A DNA stretch of 64,000 bases. Source: Rheum nobile (taxonomy: Eukaryota > Streptophyta > Magnoliopsida > Caryophyllales > Polygonaceae). A program made the translations under genes and the position numbers. This document shows, in pieces, positions 31,552 to 43,799 of this stretch. Numbering within the stretch: position 1 is the first letter of the stretch; each line of letters begins with the position of its first letter. The DNA lies in NCBI GenBank assembly GCA_027886185.1, contig WOAB01000233.1, forward strand, positions 620,001 through 684,000. Reading direction: 5' to 3'. The notes under the pieces were generated by a model. That model searched no databases and had not been told where the DNA came from. It was given only the letters and a program-made list of their open reading frames with translations.

Positions 31552-34500
31552 TGTAACACCCCCGACTTATGTCGGTAGTGTCACACGTCAGTGACCTCAG
31601 ACTTAAATACAATCATAATAAAGAGTAAATAGCGGAAGACTTGTATAAAGAAACTCAATCTTTTATTAAAATTTCTCTCGTAAATTGAGAAGGATAGTTT
31701 ACAAATGATATTGAAATTACAGCGGAAGACTTTACATAAATTCTAATTACATGACTAGGTTACCTAACACTTATACCTTTACATTAATTAGAAAAGTAAA
31801 TCTTGTACTTAAAACAAACTCGAAAGTTCTTCAAAAACCAAACTTCAACCGCAAGCCTTCTTATCCGTCTCGTTAATCCTAAACAACCCGAGGCAAGTCG
31901 ATTGATGTGCCGTACAGGACGGATGACACCAGCCAACCATGTAAGAAAAAATAGTGATTGGTTAGTCTAATGAAAGACTACTCAAGGATACAAACAAAAT
32001 GGTTCTTGTGGTTGTATACAGTTACTATCATTGTATCTCGAGTAAAAGCCGATAAACGATATATAACTAAAATACTTCCACTGGAACGAAGGATGGACAA
32101 AAGAGATATACACCAAGAGAATACCCGAAATGAATGTGGGTATTATGGGAAGAAGATATGATTTGTTTGGGAAAGTTGTAAATCACACACAACATATATA
32201 AAGCCCCATTGAAAAATTGGGCCCGACCAACCTCACCGCATAATGCGAATCCAGATTGAAAAGACGACCCGCTTAAGCTGGAGCACGATTAGTTTCCAAG
32301 TTGTACTTCTCGCTCGAAGATTATTAATTATGTGCTCGCAGCACTTATCTTATTTAATTTCACAACACCACAATTATTCTTAAAACTTTTAACACAATCT
32401 CGAATAACACGAGAACAACACAGGGCGACATTACTTCCAACCCAATTGCACTAGTAACGTGCTTAAACACCTCTTATCCTTAACGGGTGGATAAGAAGCA
32501 ATGTTCATGACCTTAAAAGTACTAGGAAATTAATTATTCCGACTAATACCGAGTTATAAAGAGATCATTACGCCTCGCAATGCCATAATATCCCTGACAC
32601 ACACGACAATTGAAGTCCACATTTAATGACTATAGAGTCCACACATAACACACAAAAGCCACACACAATATCGTCATTATGACGATAACAACATCAATTA
32701 TATACACCTATATATAACTATATATATATATATCAATAATAACTAACAACCTAGATATAAAATTATCTATAGCACACAAGTGTTCCCAAACATTAATTAG
32801 GTTTAAAAAATTACCCAATAAATTTTAATATTAATTGTCGGTCAAAAGAATAACTGAAATGACAAGAGTGAACCACCACTTGCCTCGAATTAATAAGTTG
32901 ATTGAACGATGTAACGTCGTTGGGAAGAAAGTCGCTCTGGCCAAAAACTGGCCAGAGACGTACCCAACTCACAAACAACAATAAATTATAATTAGTTAAT
33001 TTATTCAATATCGACTTTTGAAGGGTATATGTCTCAATTTTAAATTGAATTTATTTAACTCCAAATAATTCAATTTCTCAAGGCTTATCGGTAAAACAAT
33101 TATTTATACGATTAAAAATTCATTAGTCGTATATTGTAAATAATCATGTCATAAATAAATTAATCCCATAATTTATTTATAAGTCCAAAAATTCCAACTC
33201 AAAAATATTATCTAAATGAAGAGTTATAAATTAACCATTCATAATCTAAGATAAAACCCGAAACAATTATAATTATTTTAATTTTATTTTTTATAAAATT
33301 AAATTAATCTCGATCCACTAATTATACATTAATCTAGATTAATTTAATTAACCTAGATTAAGCCAAAAATAAATTAAACAAAAACCCAAAATCGCGAGTT
33401 GGATTAATCCAAACACACCAGAGCTCGTGGCTGGGGACTCGTCGGAAATGCTCAAATTGGGCTTCGGTGGTGACTCTCCGGCATCGAGGAAAGAGGGGTT
33501 TTGAAGTGGACAAGGATACGAAGCTAAGGGTGTAGACAATTGCAAGGATGAAGCTCCAACGAACTCGAATTTGGCTGAAGAACATGAATGTCGGAGGTTA
33601 GGGTTTGTGAGGAAGATTTGAGAAATTGGATGCCGAAATGACATCGATTGGGGGAGTATTTATAGGGGTTTGATTGAACAAAACATGATCTACACAATAG
33701 TGACAGATTTGGACAAAAACGATCCCAAATCGGATCCAATTTCGCCAAAAACGTGAATGACACGTTCGAAATATTTCTTGCCTTTTGTGGACAAATTTGA
33801 TCTTATCCGGGCACAATTCTTTCCGATTCCACAAATATTATATGCGTTTTGATCTTATCCGGGCACAATTCTTTCCGATTCCACAAATATTATATCCTAC
33901 GAAGCCCATGATTTAATTGGACCAATCGGCTTCAAAATTGAGCCTCATCCACCATTGAAGGGGAGCTTGCCGCGCGCGCCATGGCTGGCTGGAGGAAAGA
34001 GATGAGTCTTTCCACAATTTACAATCGGGCCCCTTACATTTTTTTTTTGTGACAAAAATACCCTCAAACTACTTTTCATAAAAATCGCCCAAACTTACCC
34101 AAACTCATTTATTTTATAATTCTATGTTTCTAATATTATTTTAACCCAAAATTAATATTTAGAAAAATTAACTTAAGTTAAAATAATGCTTAAGTTACCC
34201 TTTCTTATAATTTAACCATACTTAACCCATTTTTAACACTTTGTTAATTTGGTTCAAGCATTTCTAAGTTAAAATGTATAAGTTGATTTAAACTATAATT
34301 AACATAAGGTTATCATAATTTAGACCATTCATAACTTAAAGAGATAACATACTTAGAGTATTTATTATTTTATCCTCTTATGGATAAACATAATAATTTT
34401 TATGACCTTTATTATTATATTCAAAATTCTAAACTACATTTATTGTTATACTTATTTATTTATTTCTACACCAAACTATTATACCCATTTGATAATTTGT

Positions 34501-34646
34501 ATAGAATTATCTTATCTTAACTTTTGATCTTAAGTTAACGAAAATTTGAATTACTCCTCTAAAAGAAATAAAATAAATTTCATAGCTTTTATTTTTATCA
34601 AATTAAGATTAATATTTTATCCTTCTAATTTATGTGGGATATTACA
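31552..34646 (-). mobile_element. Inverted solo LTR (3.1 kb) nested in J
   Basis: Starts TGTAACACCCCCGAC and ends GTGGGATATTACA, flanked by GGATG (31547-31551) and GGATA (34647-34651). It is the reverse-strand version of a J-like LTR: 31552-31600 is the near-complement of 38045-38093, and the hairpin module appears inverted at 31900-31990. TATA-like TATAAATACTCC on the minus strand lies near 33660. A 50-bp block containing ATCTTATCCGGGCACAATTC is tandemly duplicated at 33796-33895. No coding sequence. Confidence 0.82.
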
Positions 34647-34856
34647 GGATAAATAGTCTTAGTTTTGTGTTTGGAAACTTGTGTGTTAAATTGGTGTGTA
34701 AATGAACCTTATTTATTAGGTTGTATATTTGCTAGCAACGACTCTCATATATATATATAGGATTAGCTTCATGTGAGGAGCACCCTTAGGGTGAAACGTG
34801 AGGAGCATTATAGGCCATTCATTTTAATATTACCATACACCCTACCACACTCAATC

Positions 34857-34950
34857 TCGGTCAATGGTCAGCGTTGACCGGTCAACGATCAACGGTCAGC
34901 GTTGACCGGTCAACGATCAACGGTCAGCGTTGATCGGTCAACGGCCAGAT
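34857..34950. repeat. Left W-box-like array (TTGACC/GGTCAA)
   Basis: CGGTCAGCGTTGACCGGTCA and near copies repeat about three times at roughly 31-bp spacing. The stretch has six TTGAC cores counted on both strands. TTGAC(C/T) is the W-box bound by WRKY transcription factors (established); function here is not shown. Confidence 0.8.
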
Positions 34951-35039
34951 TTTATTTTTTTATTTTTATTTAATTATTATTATTACTTTTTTATTACTTT
35001 TTTTATACACGTTTTTATTATAAAATTTATATGAAAAGA

Positions 35040-36600
35040 ATTGAACAATTAGTTCTTAAAGTTGAACAATTGTATGTTTAAAGTTGCACAATTAAAATTC
35101 GAACAATATTAAAGTTGAATAATTGTATATGAAAAGTTGAACTATTGTATCTTAAAGTTGAACAATTTCATTTTTATAGTTCGACAATTGTGTTCGCTAT
35201 GTGTATAAATTTAAACAATTGTCTCTTAATGTTGAACAATTTCATTTTTTAAATATTTTTTTAGTTGTGCATGGCCGTTTTTTCCGTTTTTCTATTTTTA
35301 TTTTCCTACACATTTAGGATTTAGGGTTTATGTTTTGAACATTTTTTAGTTGTATTATGTTTATATTACATTATAAACAAAACTTCAAGTTTATTTGACA
35401 ATTGTTAAAATTTTAATAAAGTATTGTACAATCTATCTTTTGTTATAAGTTTGAATTTTCATGCAATTTAAATTGTTCAACTTTTCTTGTTCATTTGTTC
35501 AACTTTATATATTGTTAAAGAAGTTGTTCAACTTGTATGATACAATTGTTCAAATTTAACAGAGAATTTTTCATTTTTTTAGAAACAATTTTATGAGGAA
35601 AGCGTGTAAGGAATTAAAAAAAATAAAAATGTTTTATCCTGAAAAAAAATTGGCCAAAAAAACAAAAAATAAAACTAACCATTGCTTAGTCAAAACAGAT
35701 GTGTAATTATAAAATTAAATTATTCAACTTTAAGATATAATTGTTCAACTTTTTTGGTATAATTGTTAAACTTTATATATTGTTCAGAAAACATTGTTCA
35801 ACTTTTAACATACAATTGTTTAAATTTAATAGGGAATTGTTCAACTTTTTTAATTATAATTTTATGATAAAAACGTGTAGAAAAACAAGAAAAAAAGGAA
35901 GAAAAAAACTTGCCAAAAAAAAACTAAAATTTGCTTAGTGAAACAGTCTAACCATAAAAATGAAATTGTTCAACTTTAAGATACAATTGTTCAACTTTAT
36001 ATATTGTTCAAAAAACATTGTTCAACTTTTAACATACAATTGTTCAAATTTAATAAGGAATTGATCAACTTTTTTAATTATAATTTTATGATAAAAACGT
36101 GTAGAAAAACAAGGAAGAAAAAAATTTGCCCAAAAAAAATTAAAAATAAAATTTGCTTAGTGAAACAGTCATCTAACCATAAAAATAAAATTGTTCAACT
36201 TTAAGATACAATTGTTCAACTTTTTGGGTATAATTGTTAAACTTTATATATTGTTCAAAAAATATTGTTCAACTTTTAACATACAATTGTTCAAATTTAA
36301 TAAGGAATTGGTCAACTTTTTTAATTACAATTTTATGATAAAAACGTGTAGAAAAACAAGAAAAAAAAGGAAGAAAAAAACTTGCCCAAAAAAAATAAAA
36401 AATAAAATTTGCTTAGTGAAAGAGTCGTCTAACCATAAAAATGAAATTGTTCAACTTTAAGATACAATTGTTCAACTTTGTTCGTACAATTGTTTAATTT
36501 TATATATTGTTCAAGATAATTTGTTCAACTTTTAATATACAATTGTTCAAATTTAATAGGAAATTGTTCATTTTTTTAGAAACAATTTTATGATGAAAAT
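35040..36600. repeat. TTGTTCAACTTT repeat field with four 240-bp units
   Basis: The 12-mer ATTGTTCAACTT and variants occur dozens of times. From about 35711, 35955, 36183 and 36437 a 230-245 bp unit repeats, each with the order TTGTTCAACTTTAAGATACA, a CTTTATATATTGTTCA phrase, AACATACAATTGTTCAAATT and GATAAAAACGTGTAGAAAAA. The three similar reading frames here (35741-36460) are translations of the repeat, not genes. Confidence 0.85.
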
Positions 36601-36686
36601 GTGTATAAAAACAAGAAGAAAAAAATATATTTCTAAAAAAAAAAAATTTAATTTTTAAAAAAAATTAAAATTAAAATCTGAACAAA

Positions 36687-36755
36687 AGTCAGTTTGACTG
36701 GTCAACGTTGACCATTGACCGTTGACCGGTCAATGATCAGATGTTGACCATGGGG
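36687..36755. repeat. Right W-box-like array
   Basis: Seven TTGAC cores counted on both strands within about 65 bp (for example GTCAACGTTGACCATTGACC). With the left array it gives 13 cores close to the two ends of a 2.1-kb element. Confidence 0.8.
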
Positions 36756-38093
36756 TGTGATTGTGTGTGAGAGGATGTATGTTTGCTATGATGAATGTTC
36801 CATCATAGCCTTCCATTGTCCCAAAATGGTTAGCTCTCATTCCTCCTCACGTTTCACCGTAAGCATCCGTTTCACCGGAGCCTGACTCTATATATATATC
36901 ATATATATATATATATATCATATATATATTATTGTAGGGTGCTAGATGAACTTTGGTGTGGATTTGGTGTGTATTTGGTGTGGACTTATATGTTTAGTTA
37001 GTTCGAGTATTCGTAGGAACGCTAATTACCTTGCGAGGTTTAGCTGTTTCTTTATAACTTGATATTAGGAGGATTATTGCCTTAATACTTTTGGTCATGA
37101 CCTACCCTTATTCAAATATAAGTGGTGGTGCACTTAGCTAGTGTCGAAATTCGGGATTTGTCTCATGATATATATCTCATTGCGAGATTAGTGGGGATTA
37201 AAAGCTTTGACGTAAATTCACGTTTTGGAATTAAATAAGATAAGTGTTGTTTTGCACCTAATTAATATACCCTCGGGCGAGAAGTACAACGTGGAATCTA
37301 CCCTGTCTCTTGTCTAAAGTAAGTCCCCTTTCAATCTGGATTCGCATTATGCGGTGAGGTTGGTCGAGGACCCAAATATTCAATGAGTCGTTTTCAAAAC
37401 TTTGTTGTGATAAATATAAACGTTCCCAAACAAATTCATTAATTTCCCATAAGACTCATTTCCGTTGGAGTCTTCTCTTGAAGCATGTCTATCTTTCGTT
37501 TCATTAGGAGTATATTAGTCATATACCGTTTACCGAGTTTTATTCGAGAAACAATGATAGTGACTATATACGACTACAAGAACCATTCTATTTGCACCTT
37601 GCATAGTCTTTCATTAGACTGACCAACCTTTCTCTTTCCTTGCATGGTTGGCTGGTGGCATCCGTCCTATACAGCACATCAATGGTTGGTCTCAAACGCC
37701 TTGAAGTAACAAATCGAAGACAAAGGCTTGCAGTTGAAGATTGTAAGGTGATTTAAAGTAGTATTATTTTTAAAGTTGTCTAGTATTGATTTAATCTTCT
37801 TAAACAAAACTAATACTTAGATAAGTTAGTCATGTATTTAGGGTTTATTTATAAAGTCTTCCGATGTATTGTAATTTCGAGTTGTAAAACTTATCTCCTC
37901 AATTTACAAGGAAAGATTTTAATAAAGGTTCTGTTTTTGTTTCAAAAGTCTTTTGTTATTTACTTTATTATTATATAATGTTTATTTATTTATTTAAGCA
38001 TAATTGTTCTGATTAGAGCTTAATGTGGCTTTGGACTTTACAGTCTGAGGTCACTGGCGTATGGCACTACCGACGTAAGTCGGGGGTCTTACA

Positions 38094-38382
38094 CATCGTG
38101 TGTCGGGTTTAGGGGCATCACGGCGTAATCCGAGGGGTGTGACCAATATAGCCAACGGGGCGTCACAGTGAGGAACCACTAGAGGTGTACGATGTAGGCT
38201 GACCAGGCTTTGCCCCAAGGGCATGAACGCGATAGTATAGTAATAGAGGAAAAGTTTTCCTTTTATTGAATGAATTGAGTTTCAATAAGGAACATGCATA
38301 GAATGTAGACTAGATTAGAAATAGTATTTTTTAAGGTGCGTTGCATTCCAGCTCTGGATGACGGGTACGCCTTCAGGATTTT
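38094..38382 (-). other. Element E sequence just downstream of integrase
   Basis: Non-coding on both strands as far as I can see. It continues the E 3' region that resumes left of the J LTR at 29717. Confidence 0.45.
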
Positions 38383-39056
38383 CTAACTCATAGGCGCCTT
38401 GTCCGACCATCCTTGTGATTTGATATGGACCTTTTTAAGTGGGTCATAGCTTCCCAATGTTCTTCTCTCTTTTGTTTTGGAATACTTTACGCAGGACCCA
38501 ATCTCCAACTTCCCAGCGTTCTTCTCTCTTGTGTTTTGGAATACTTTGTGCAGGACCCAATCTCCTACTTGGAATGCTTTTATCTTTACGTTGCGGATAT
38601 AGCTCTTAGCGACCTCTTGTTGGTATGTCGCCATCCTGATGGCAGCGGCAGCGGCGTGTAGCTTGTCGAATATGTCAAGCATGAACGTCATTAGCGACAT
38701 ATTTCTCTCTTCCATGAGGAGGTGATAACAAGCTGTAGGGATTTGCACTTCGACATGTAGGACAACTTCACTATCGAATACAAGAAAAAAGGGTGTTTTA
38801 CCTGTCGCGGTCTTTGGAGTGGTGCGATCTAGCCATAAAATAGAGGGAAACTCATCTGCCCATAAGCCTTTTGCCTTCTTGAGTCTTTTCTTCAAAGTGT
38901 TGATAATAACTTTGTTATTGGACTCGGCTTGACCGTTGGCTTGAGGGTAGCGCGACATCGACGTGACGAGTTTGATGCCTTGCTCCTTTCAGAATTCATA
39001 CATCTGATTGCTTATGAATTGGGATCCGTTGTCGCACACGATGGTGTCAGGGATGC
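38383..39056 (-). pseudogene. Element E integrase, C-terminal half
   Basis: Ty3/gypsy integrase. Reading from 39056 leftwards, the catalytic core continues directly from 51385 across element D: the second acidic residue in CDNGSQFISNQM, one in-frame TGA after MYEF, then YPQANGQAESNN with the catalytic Glu, then LWADEFPSILWLDRTTPK.TGKTPFFLVF and a C-terminal domain VGDWVLHKVFQNT. That VGDWVLHKVFQNT-type block (KAFQVGDWVL...KLEIGSCVKYSKT) appears partly duplicated. The sequence is typical of Tat/Ogre-lineage integrases. Confidence 0.87.
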
Positions 39057-39799
39057 TGATGAGTTCCACCTTGGCCCTTGTAACTCATCAAGCCAAGCCA
39101 AGGCCTCGTCTCCAAGGTCACCAAGGGTCGATCATGTCTCGGCACCAAGGCACCTCTATGGCGATGGAGCCTAGCCTCCAGCCACCAAGACCCAACGCCT
39201 AGATGCCACGACAATCAAGCGCCCGACGCTTCGACTCAAAGGCATTCTAGGCACGCGTCTATATCCAAGCCTTATGGCTTTTATCCCCTTTCCACTTTAA
39301 TTAATTAATCATGTATTTTACTTTCTATGTTGGGCGTGTGGACCCATTTGCATATGGGCTCCTAGCCTACTAAAACCCTTGACTTTATAAGTCATCCTTG
39401 GCTTCCTTTGTTGGGGAGTTGAAGAATTAAAGAGTGGCATAGCCTAAGGTTGAGTTTATCTCCCTCTAGGCAGCCACTATCTTCTTTCAACTCAAGCTTT
39501 CAACATTCCAATCTCTCTTTCTCTCATCAAACTCGTTTGGATCTCTCAAGCTCACAAGCTTTCATTCGAACAAGGCAAGCTCGGCCAAGGAACCTCTAAG
39601 AGAGGTTCCCTTGGCACTTCCACCGTCCACACCTCCTCTCGGTGCCTCCCATTGGTAACTCCTCTCCCCCACGGCCGAGAGCCCCTTCCAAGGGCTAGTG
39701 GAGACCATTCAAGCTCAAGGAAGGAGAAGAAGCCCTAGCTTGGACACGATCTAGCCCATTGGGAAGAAAAGCCTCCTCTTGGGGGTTTGATTCTCATCA
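39057..39799 (+). repeat. Element D 5' LTR
   Basis: TGATGAGTTCC...GATTCTCATCA, 743 bp, the same length as and very similar to 50642-51384. TATA-like CTTTATAAG at about 39383 (CTATATAAG in the partner). Followed at once by the PBS. Confidence 0.94.
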
Positions 39800-39800
39800 A

Positions 39801-39815
39801 TTGGTATCAAAGGCC
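39801..39815 (+). other. Element D primer-binding site
   Basis: TTGGTATCAAAGGCC, one base after the LTR. The first part matches the initiator-Met tRNA complement used by many plant LTR elements; the end diverges from the usual TCAGAGC. Confidence 0.8.
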
Positions 39816-41261
39816 ATTGTCCAAGCTAAGTTTTTCTTTTCCCTTTCAAATTCAGTTTTTTATGCTTATTTTCATAGCTTGCATGAGGTTTCTTGTTGTT
39901 GCCATGATGAACTTGTTCTAGGCTTAGGTTCTCTCTTGTTAGCTTGAATTTTTTCTTGTTCTTCATGTTATTGTGTTAGTTGTTCATGCTCAGTTTTCCT
40001 TGTTTCCATGCTTCTTTTGCTTGATATTATGATAGTTTAGTAGTTATTTTTCGTGCTTTGTTCATCCCACCCAAACCCTCCCAAAAACGCAAAAAAAAAC
40101 TCACTTTCCGACGATTTCCACCACCTCCGACGACCAGACCACCGCCCCTGCCACCGCCCACCACCACCCTACAGCCACCATCACCTTCCCCCATTGTTGA
40201 CCACGTGCCCATGCCCTCTTGCTTGCTCCTTTTGAACTCTTAAGTGTTGCATGTGATTTGGGTATTTTGGGTAAAGGTCAAACATGCTTTCCTCTTTGCC
40301 TTTTTGGCTTTCTTAGGTTATTTGAGTAAGTGACAATTGGGGACTCTTGGCTGATTTGTCTAGGTTAGAGAGCTTGGAAGCTTTCTCTTTGTGGGTTTCA
40401 AAAAGGGGGGGAATATAAGTGGCAAGACAACAACACTCCTTTCCTCTCTTCTCCTACTTTGTCCCACCCCCAAAAAGGGACATTGCTCTTCACAAAAAAA
40501 AAAGCCTTGTTGCCAGCCCTAATTTAATCCCAAGGGCAGTTGTTGTGGCCCCACTTTTCACCTCAAACACTTATCCCATTCGACCCTCCTCTCCAAATTT
40601 TAGAAAAGAGCCTAATCAAAAGTCAAGAGGCCAAAACAAAAGGCAAAAAGGCCCAATTTCATAAAAAAAAAAAGAAAGAGAAAAGAATCAAAATACAAAA
40701 AAAAAACAAGACAAGGAGAGAGTCGAACTATTTTTTCTCTTTTCATCTTCGTTTGGGCCACAATTCTTTGGTGGGATCTCTCACCCTCACTTGACAACTT
40801 GGGCCACTAAGCACACCTCCCCATGTTCCTCTAGTTTCTTGCCACTATAATTCCGCTCTTCTTAGACCCATAGGGTGGCCAACTTGATCTCTTGTCTAGG
40901 ATCATCACTCTTAGTGTCAAAAATCGGCCTTTACTACTTAGCCTAAGTGATATAATTGGGAAGGGATTGAAAGTGTCTCGGCCCCAACCAAGTTCTCAAG
41001 TCACATGCACTTACCCACCTTGCCTCTCTTGACTTGAGCCGTCATTGTGCCTTGCTTGTTTGCCTATGCTTAGATTGCTCCCTCTTTATTGGTATGATTG
41101 TCTTGGTTGCCTAGAGCCTTGATTTGCTTGCCCTATTGCTTGCATTGCTTTGATTAGATTGTCTTAGGCTTAAGTTATTCATATTTTCTTAAGTATGAAT
41201 TGCTTTGTTTGCTTGGGACTCTTTACATGGTTTGCCTCTTACTTGTGCTAGGTGAGTCCCC
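39816..41261 (+). other. Element D leader
   Basis: About 1.4 kb between PBS and gag ATG, with poly-A runs (40498, 40670) and Pro-rich small frames (40053-40243) but no credible gene. A leader of this size may carry the packaging signal (inference). Confidence 0.55.
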
Positions 41262-41298
41262 ATGGCCGAGCCATATTGGTCTTATCCGGCTCATCCGT
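41262..41298 (+). pseudogene. Element D gag, first 12 codons
   Basis: ATG at 41262 in good context encodes MAEPYWSYPAHP, then element H interrupts. The frame resumes unchanged after H at 47623 with PLPGRRPRSH. The flanks TCCGT and TCCGC mark the insertion. Confidence 0.75.
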
Positions 41299-43421
41299 TG
41301 TAACACCCCGTAATTTTTAAGGGTATTTTGAATTATTTTTAAATTTTTCTTATGCCCGTTTTGCTAGACGGATTTAATTCAGTGAGTCTCGGACTTTCTG
41401 AAAAGGGTCTGAGCTCTGTAAAATTTTCCGAGCATTATATAATACAGTTGAGGTGTTTTCGGGGTTAATATATCGTTAATGTACGAATATATTTAACCCG
41501 GAGTTAAGAAAATTAACCCAAGTTGAGTTCGGATAAGAACTAACGAAGTCGGCCTTTAAACCGCGACTCACCGCGACCGGCCGCGATCGCGGTTTCGCTG
41601 AAAACAGAGCTGGCTTCGTCTTCCTCGCGCAAGTGGCTTGGGGGAGATATTTTTGGGCTCGCAAGTGGCTCTTTTGCCTTGCCCCCTTGTCCCCTTCTTG
41701 TTTCCCGTGAGGAGGCTCGGATTTGGGCTATAAAAGGGGTGAGAACCGGAGCTCTCTTTCTCTTCTTCTTCCTTCCTCTTTCTCCTCTGTTTCTCCTCTG
41801 TTTTTCACCATTGTTGAGCAGTTTTGGAGCTTCGTGAGAGGGAGATTTCGAGTGGTTCTTGAGTCGAGAAGGTGCTCCTGGGTGTTGTTGGAATCTTTGA
41901 GGTGTTGGGAGATCGAACCATAGACAAAACGAAGGCAAACAAATCGGTTTGGGGATTTGATATCCAAGATCTGCTCCAGTTTTAGATCCCAGAACTAGAC
42001 GTTGCTGAGCTTGATTCGAAGTTGTCGGATCCAAGGCAAGTGGCGGTTCGCTCTTGCTCATCATTCCATACTTCAATTAATTATCAATTGTTTTGTTGTT
42101 AATTAATTTGGGATGATTTCTTGTTTATGTTGGGAACAGTTTTGATCAATTATTTGATAAAAGAAGTGCTGTTATAATAGGTTGTATATTGCTAGATACA
42201 GCGCTATTATGTTCATAATGGTTTTGTTGTGGATTTTAAAGGTGAACTTCATATAAAAAGGTTATAATAGGTTGCATATACTGTTAGTGGCAACGCTATT
42301 TATATATATATATATATAGATTGTTAGATCTATGATGTTGGCCTTGATGGCTTTGATTTGATATGATGTTGACTGTGTTGAACTGTTTAGTTAGCATGAG
42401 TATTCGTAGGGACGATGGATGGAGGTCCAGTCGTTTCTTGATAATTAAATGGAGAAAAGGGCATTGAGACCCTGATACCATTGGTGAGTCATGACTAGCC
42501 TCTATACTCGGGTATAGAGGTGGTGCACTTAGCTAGTGTCACAAATCTAGGGAGTATTCCCAAGGATCTCTCGTCTCGGGACGAGCAGATCATAAAAGTT
42601 TGTAACGTGATGTGTGTGTGTGTTGACATTTAATAAGATAAGTGCCATGAGTATGCACATAATGAAAATGCCTTGACCATAATAATAAAGTGCCGTATGA
42701 GTAAGCACTTATTTAAAATGTTTGGCGAGTATTGCAGCTAGGAAAGCTCGTCTTAGTTGTAGATCGCTCGAATGCGATACTGTGATTCTGTGATTGTGTG
42801 TATATTATAAATTAAGTTTCCCAACATTTGTCATTGTTTCCTTAAGGCTCATTTCATTTGGAGTCTTCTTTTGGGATTAATTATTGTGAGACTCGGTCTC
42901 CAGAATCTTCTCTTGTTCATGCTATTTTATATATTCTAGTAGGAGTATGATGGTTGACTAGCGTACTCGGTTATTATTCGAGGGACGATGAGTCTAACCA
43001 AATACGACTGCTTCGAACCACTCTGCTTTGTACCCTTGTGTAGTCTTTCATTAGACTGACCAACCGTTATATTCTTTGCATGGTTGGCTGGTGTCATCCG
43101 TCCGATTCGGCACATCAGGTGTGTTGAAGATCCGAGAAGGCTAGAACGACTATGAAGATGAACGGTGTTTTGACAAGTTGTTTTGTCGCTTTGTATTTAA
43201 AAGATTTCCGCTGTGCTATTTTGTATTTCTGATGAAATTGGGTCGTTTTAGGAATCGTGTAATTCCGCGACCATGTGGTTTAATAAAAGTTATGATTTTA
43301 GTATTGTAACTATGTTTTAAGTCAGTTATGACGTCGGAAAATCCTGGGGTGACTTCGGGGTTTACGTCCGGGGTCATCGGCAGTAACGCTTTCAAATGGG
43401 GTTAAATTTGGGGGTGTTACA
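41299..43421 (+). repeat. Element H 5' LTR
   Basis: A TATAAAAGG box at about 41730 follows a dyad-motif cluster at 41561-41592: three units in exact 10-bp phase (CCGCGACTCA, CCGCGACCGG, CCGCGATCGCGG). The partner LTR has two. A (TA)n run lies at 42300. The hairpin module is at 43035-43115. Confidence 0.93.
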
Positions 43422-43425
43422 GAAA

Positions 43426-43437
43426 TGGTATCAGAGC
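43426..43437 (+). other. Element H primer-binding site
   Basis: TGGTATCAGAGC, the classic initiator-Met tRNA complement, four bases after the LTR. Confidence 0.92.
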
Positions 43438-43799
43438 GAAAATGTTTTCCAAGAGCTCTGAATTTTTCAAATAAAAAGCCGTTCATAGTCGTGCCTTCTA
43501 CAGTCTGATACGGAAGTTTGCTTCTGTGTCTAGAAAGACTAAGATTCTCTGTTTGTCACCCGTAGTTAGGGGTGCATTCTGTTCTCTTCAGAAGGACTCG
43601 GAAGAAGTCGAGGTAGTTTTGCCATCTCCAGTTAGACTTGAGTTTTCAGTTCTCTTGTCAGGACTTCAGGTTGTAGAACCTAAGTATTCTAGTTTGGTGT
43701 TCATCTAGGAACGTTACCAAGTTGATCTATTCCAAGTGACTTTATCATGATAAGTATTATGGAAAAGATATTAATACTTGGGATTTGATCGGTAAACAG

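Larger units (their letters stand above)
34760..36889. mobile_element. TA-flanked element with W-box arrays and TTGTTCAACTTT repeats
   Basis: Inserted in a TATATATA tract of the J LTR. The ends form imperfect inverted repeats of about 50 bp sharing GGTGAAACGTGAGGAG (34790 plus strand; 36840-36860 complement). Just inside each end is a GTTGACC/GGTCAAC array. The middle is A/T-rich, with about 240-bp tandem repeats. No transposase is visible. It could be a non-autonomous Mutator-like or other TIR element; I cannot assign the superfamily. Confidence 0.6.
29718..38093 (+). mobile_element. Solo LTR J (about 3.1 kb), interrupted twice
   Basis: Starts TGTAATAACCCTC and ends GGGGGTCTTACA, flanked by CAGCG (29713-29717) and CATCG (38094-38098), one mismatch. 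Without inserts it is about 3.1 kb. TATA-like CCTATAAATACC at about 30684, downstream CGAGTATTCGTAGGAACG, and the conserved hairpin module at 37600-37690 match the solo LTR in element A and the LTRs of H. An inverted relative (31552-34646) and a TA-flanked element (34760-36889) inserted into it. No coding sequence. Confidence 0.8.

Noticed and set aside
35741..36460. Three similar small proteins (65-89 codons)
   Set aside because: They are translations of the 240-bp tandem repeat inside the TA-flanked element; no start context or domain.
34760..36889. Helitron
   Set aside because: No 5' TC or 3' CTRR end with hairpin was seen; instead the ends are imperfect inverted repeats in a TA tract.
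38425..38661. Plus-strand frame over integrase
   Set aside because: Shadow of the minus-strand integrase C-terminal region, which is supported by motifs.
41540..42076. 178-codon minus-strand frame, repeated at 45671-46261
   Set aside because: Duplicated only because it lies in the two LTRs of element H; no domain and opposite to the TATA box.
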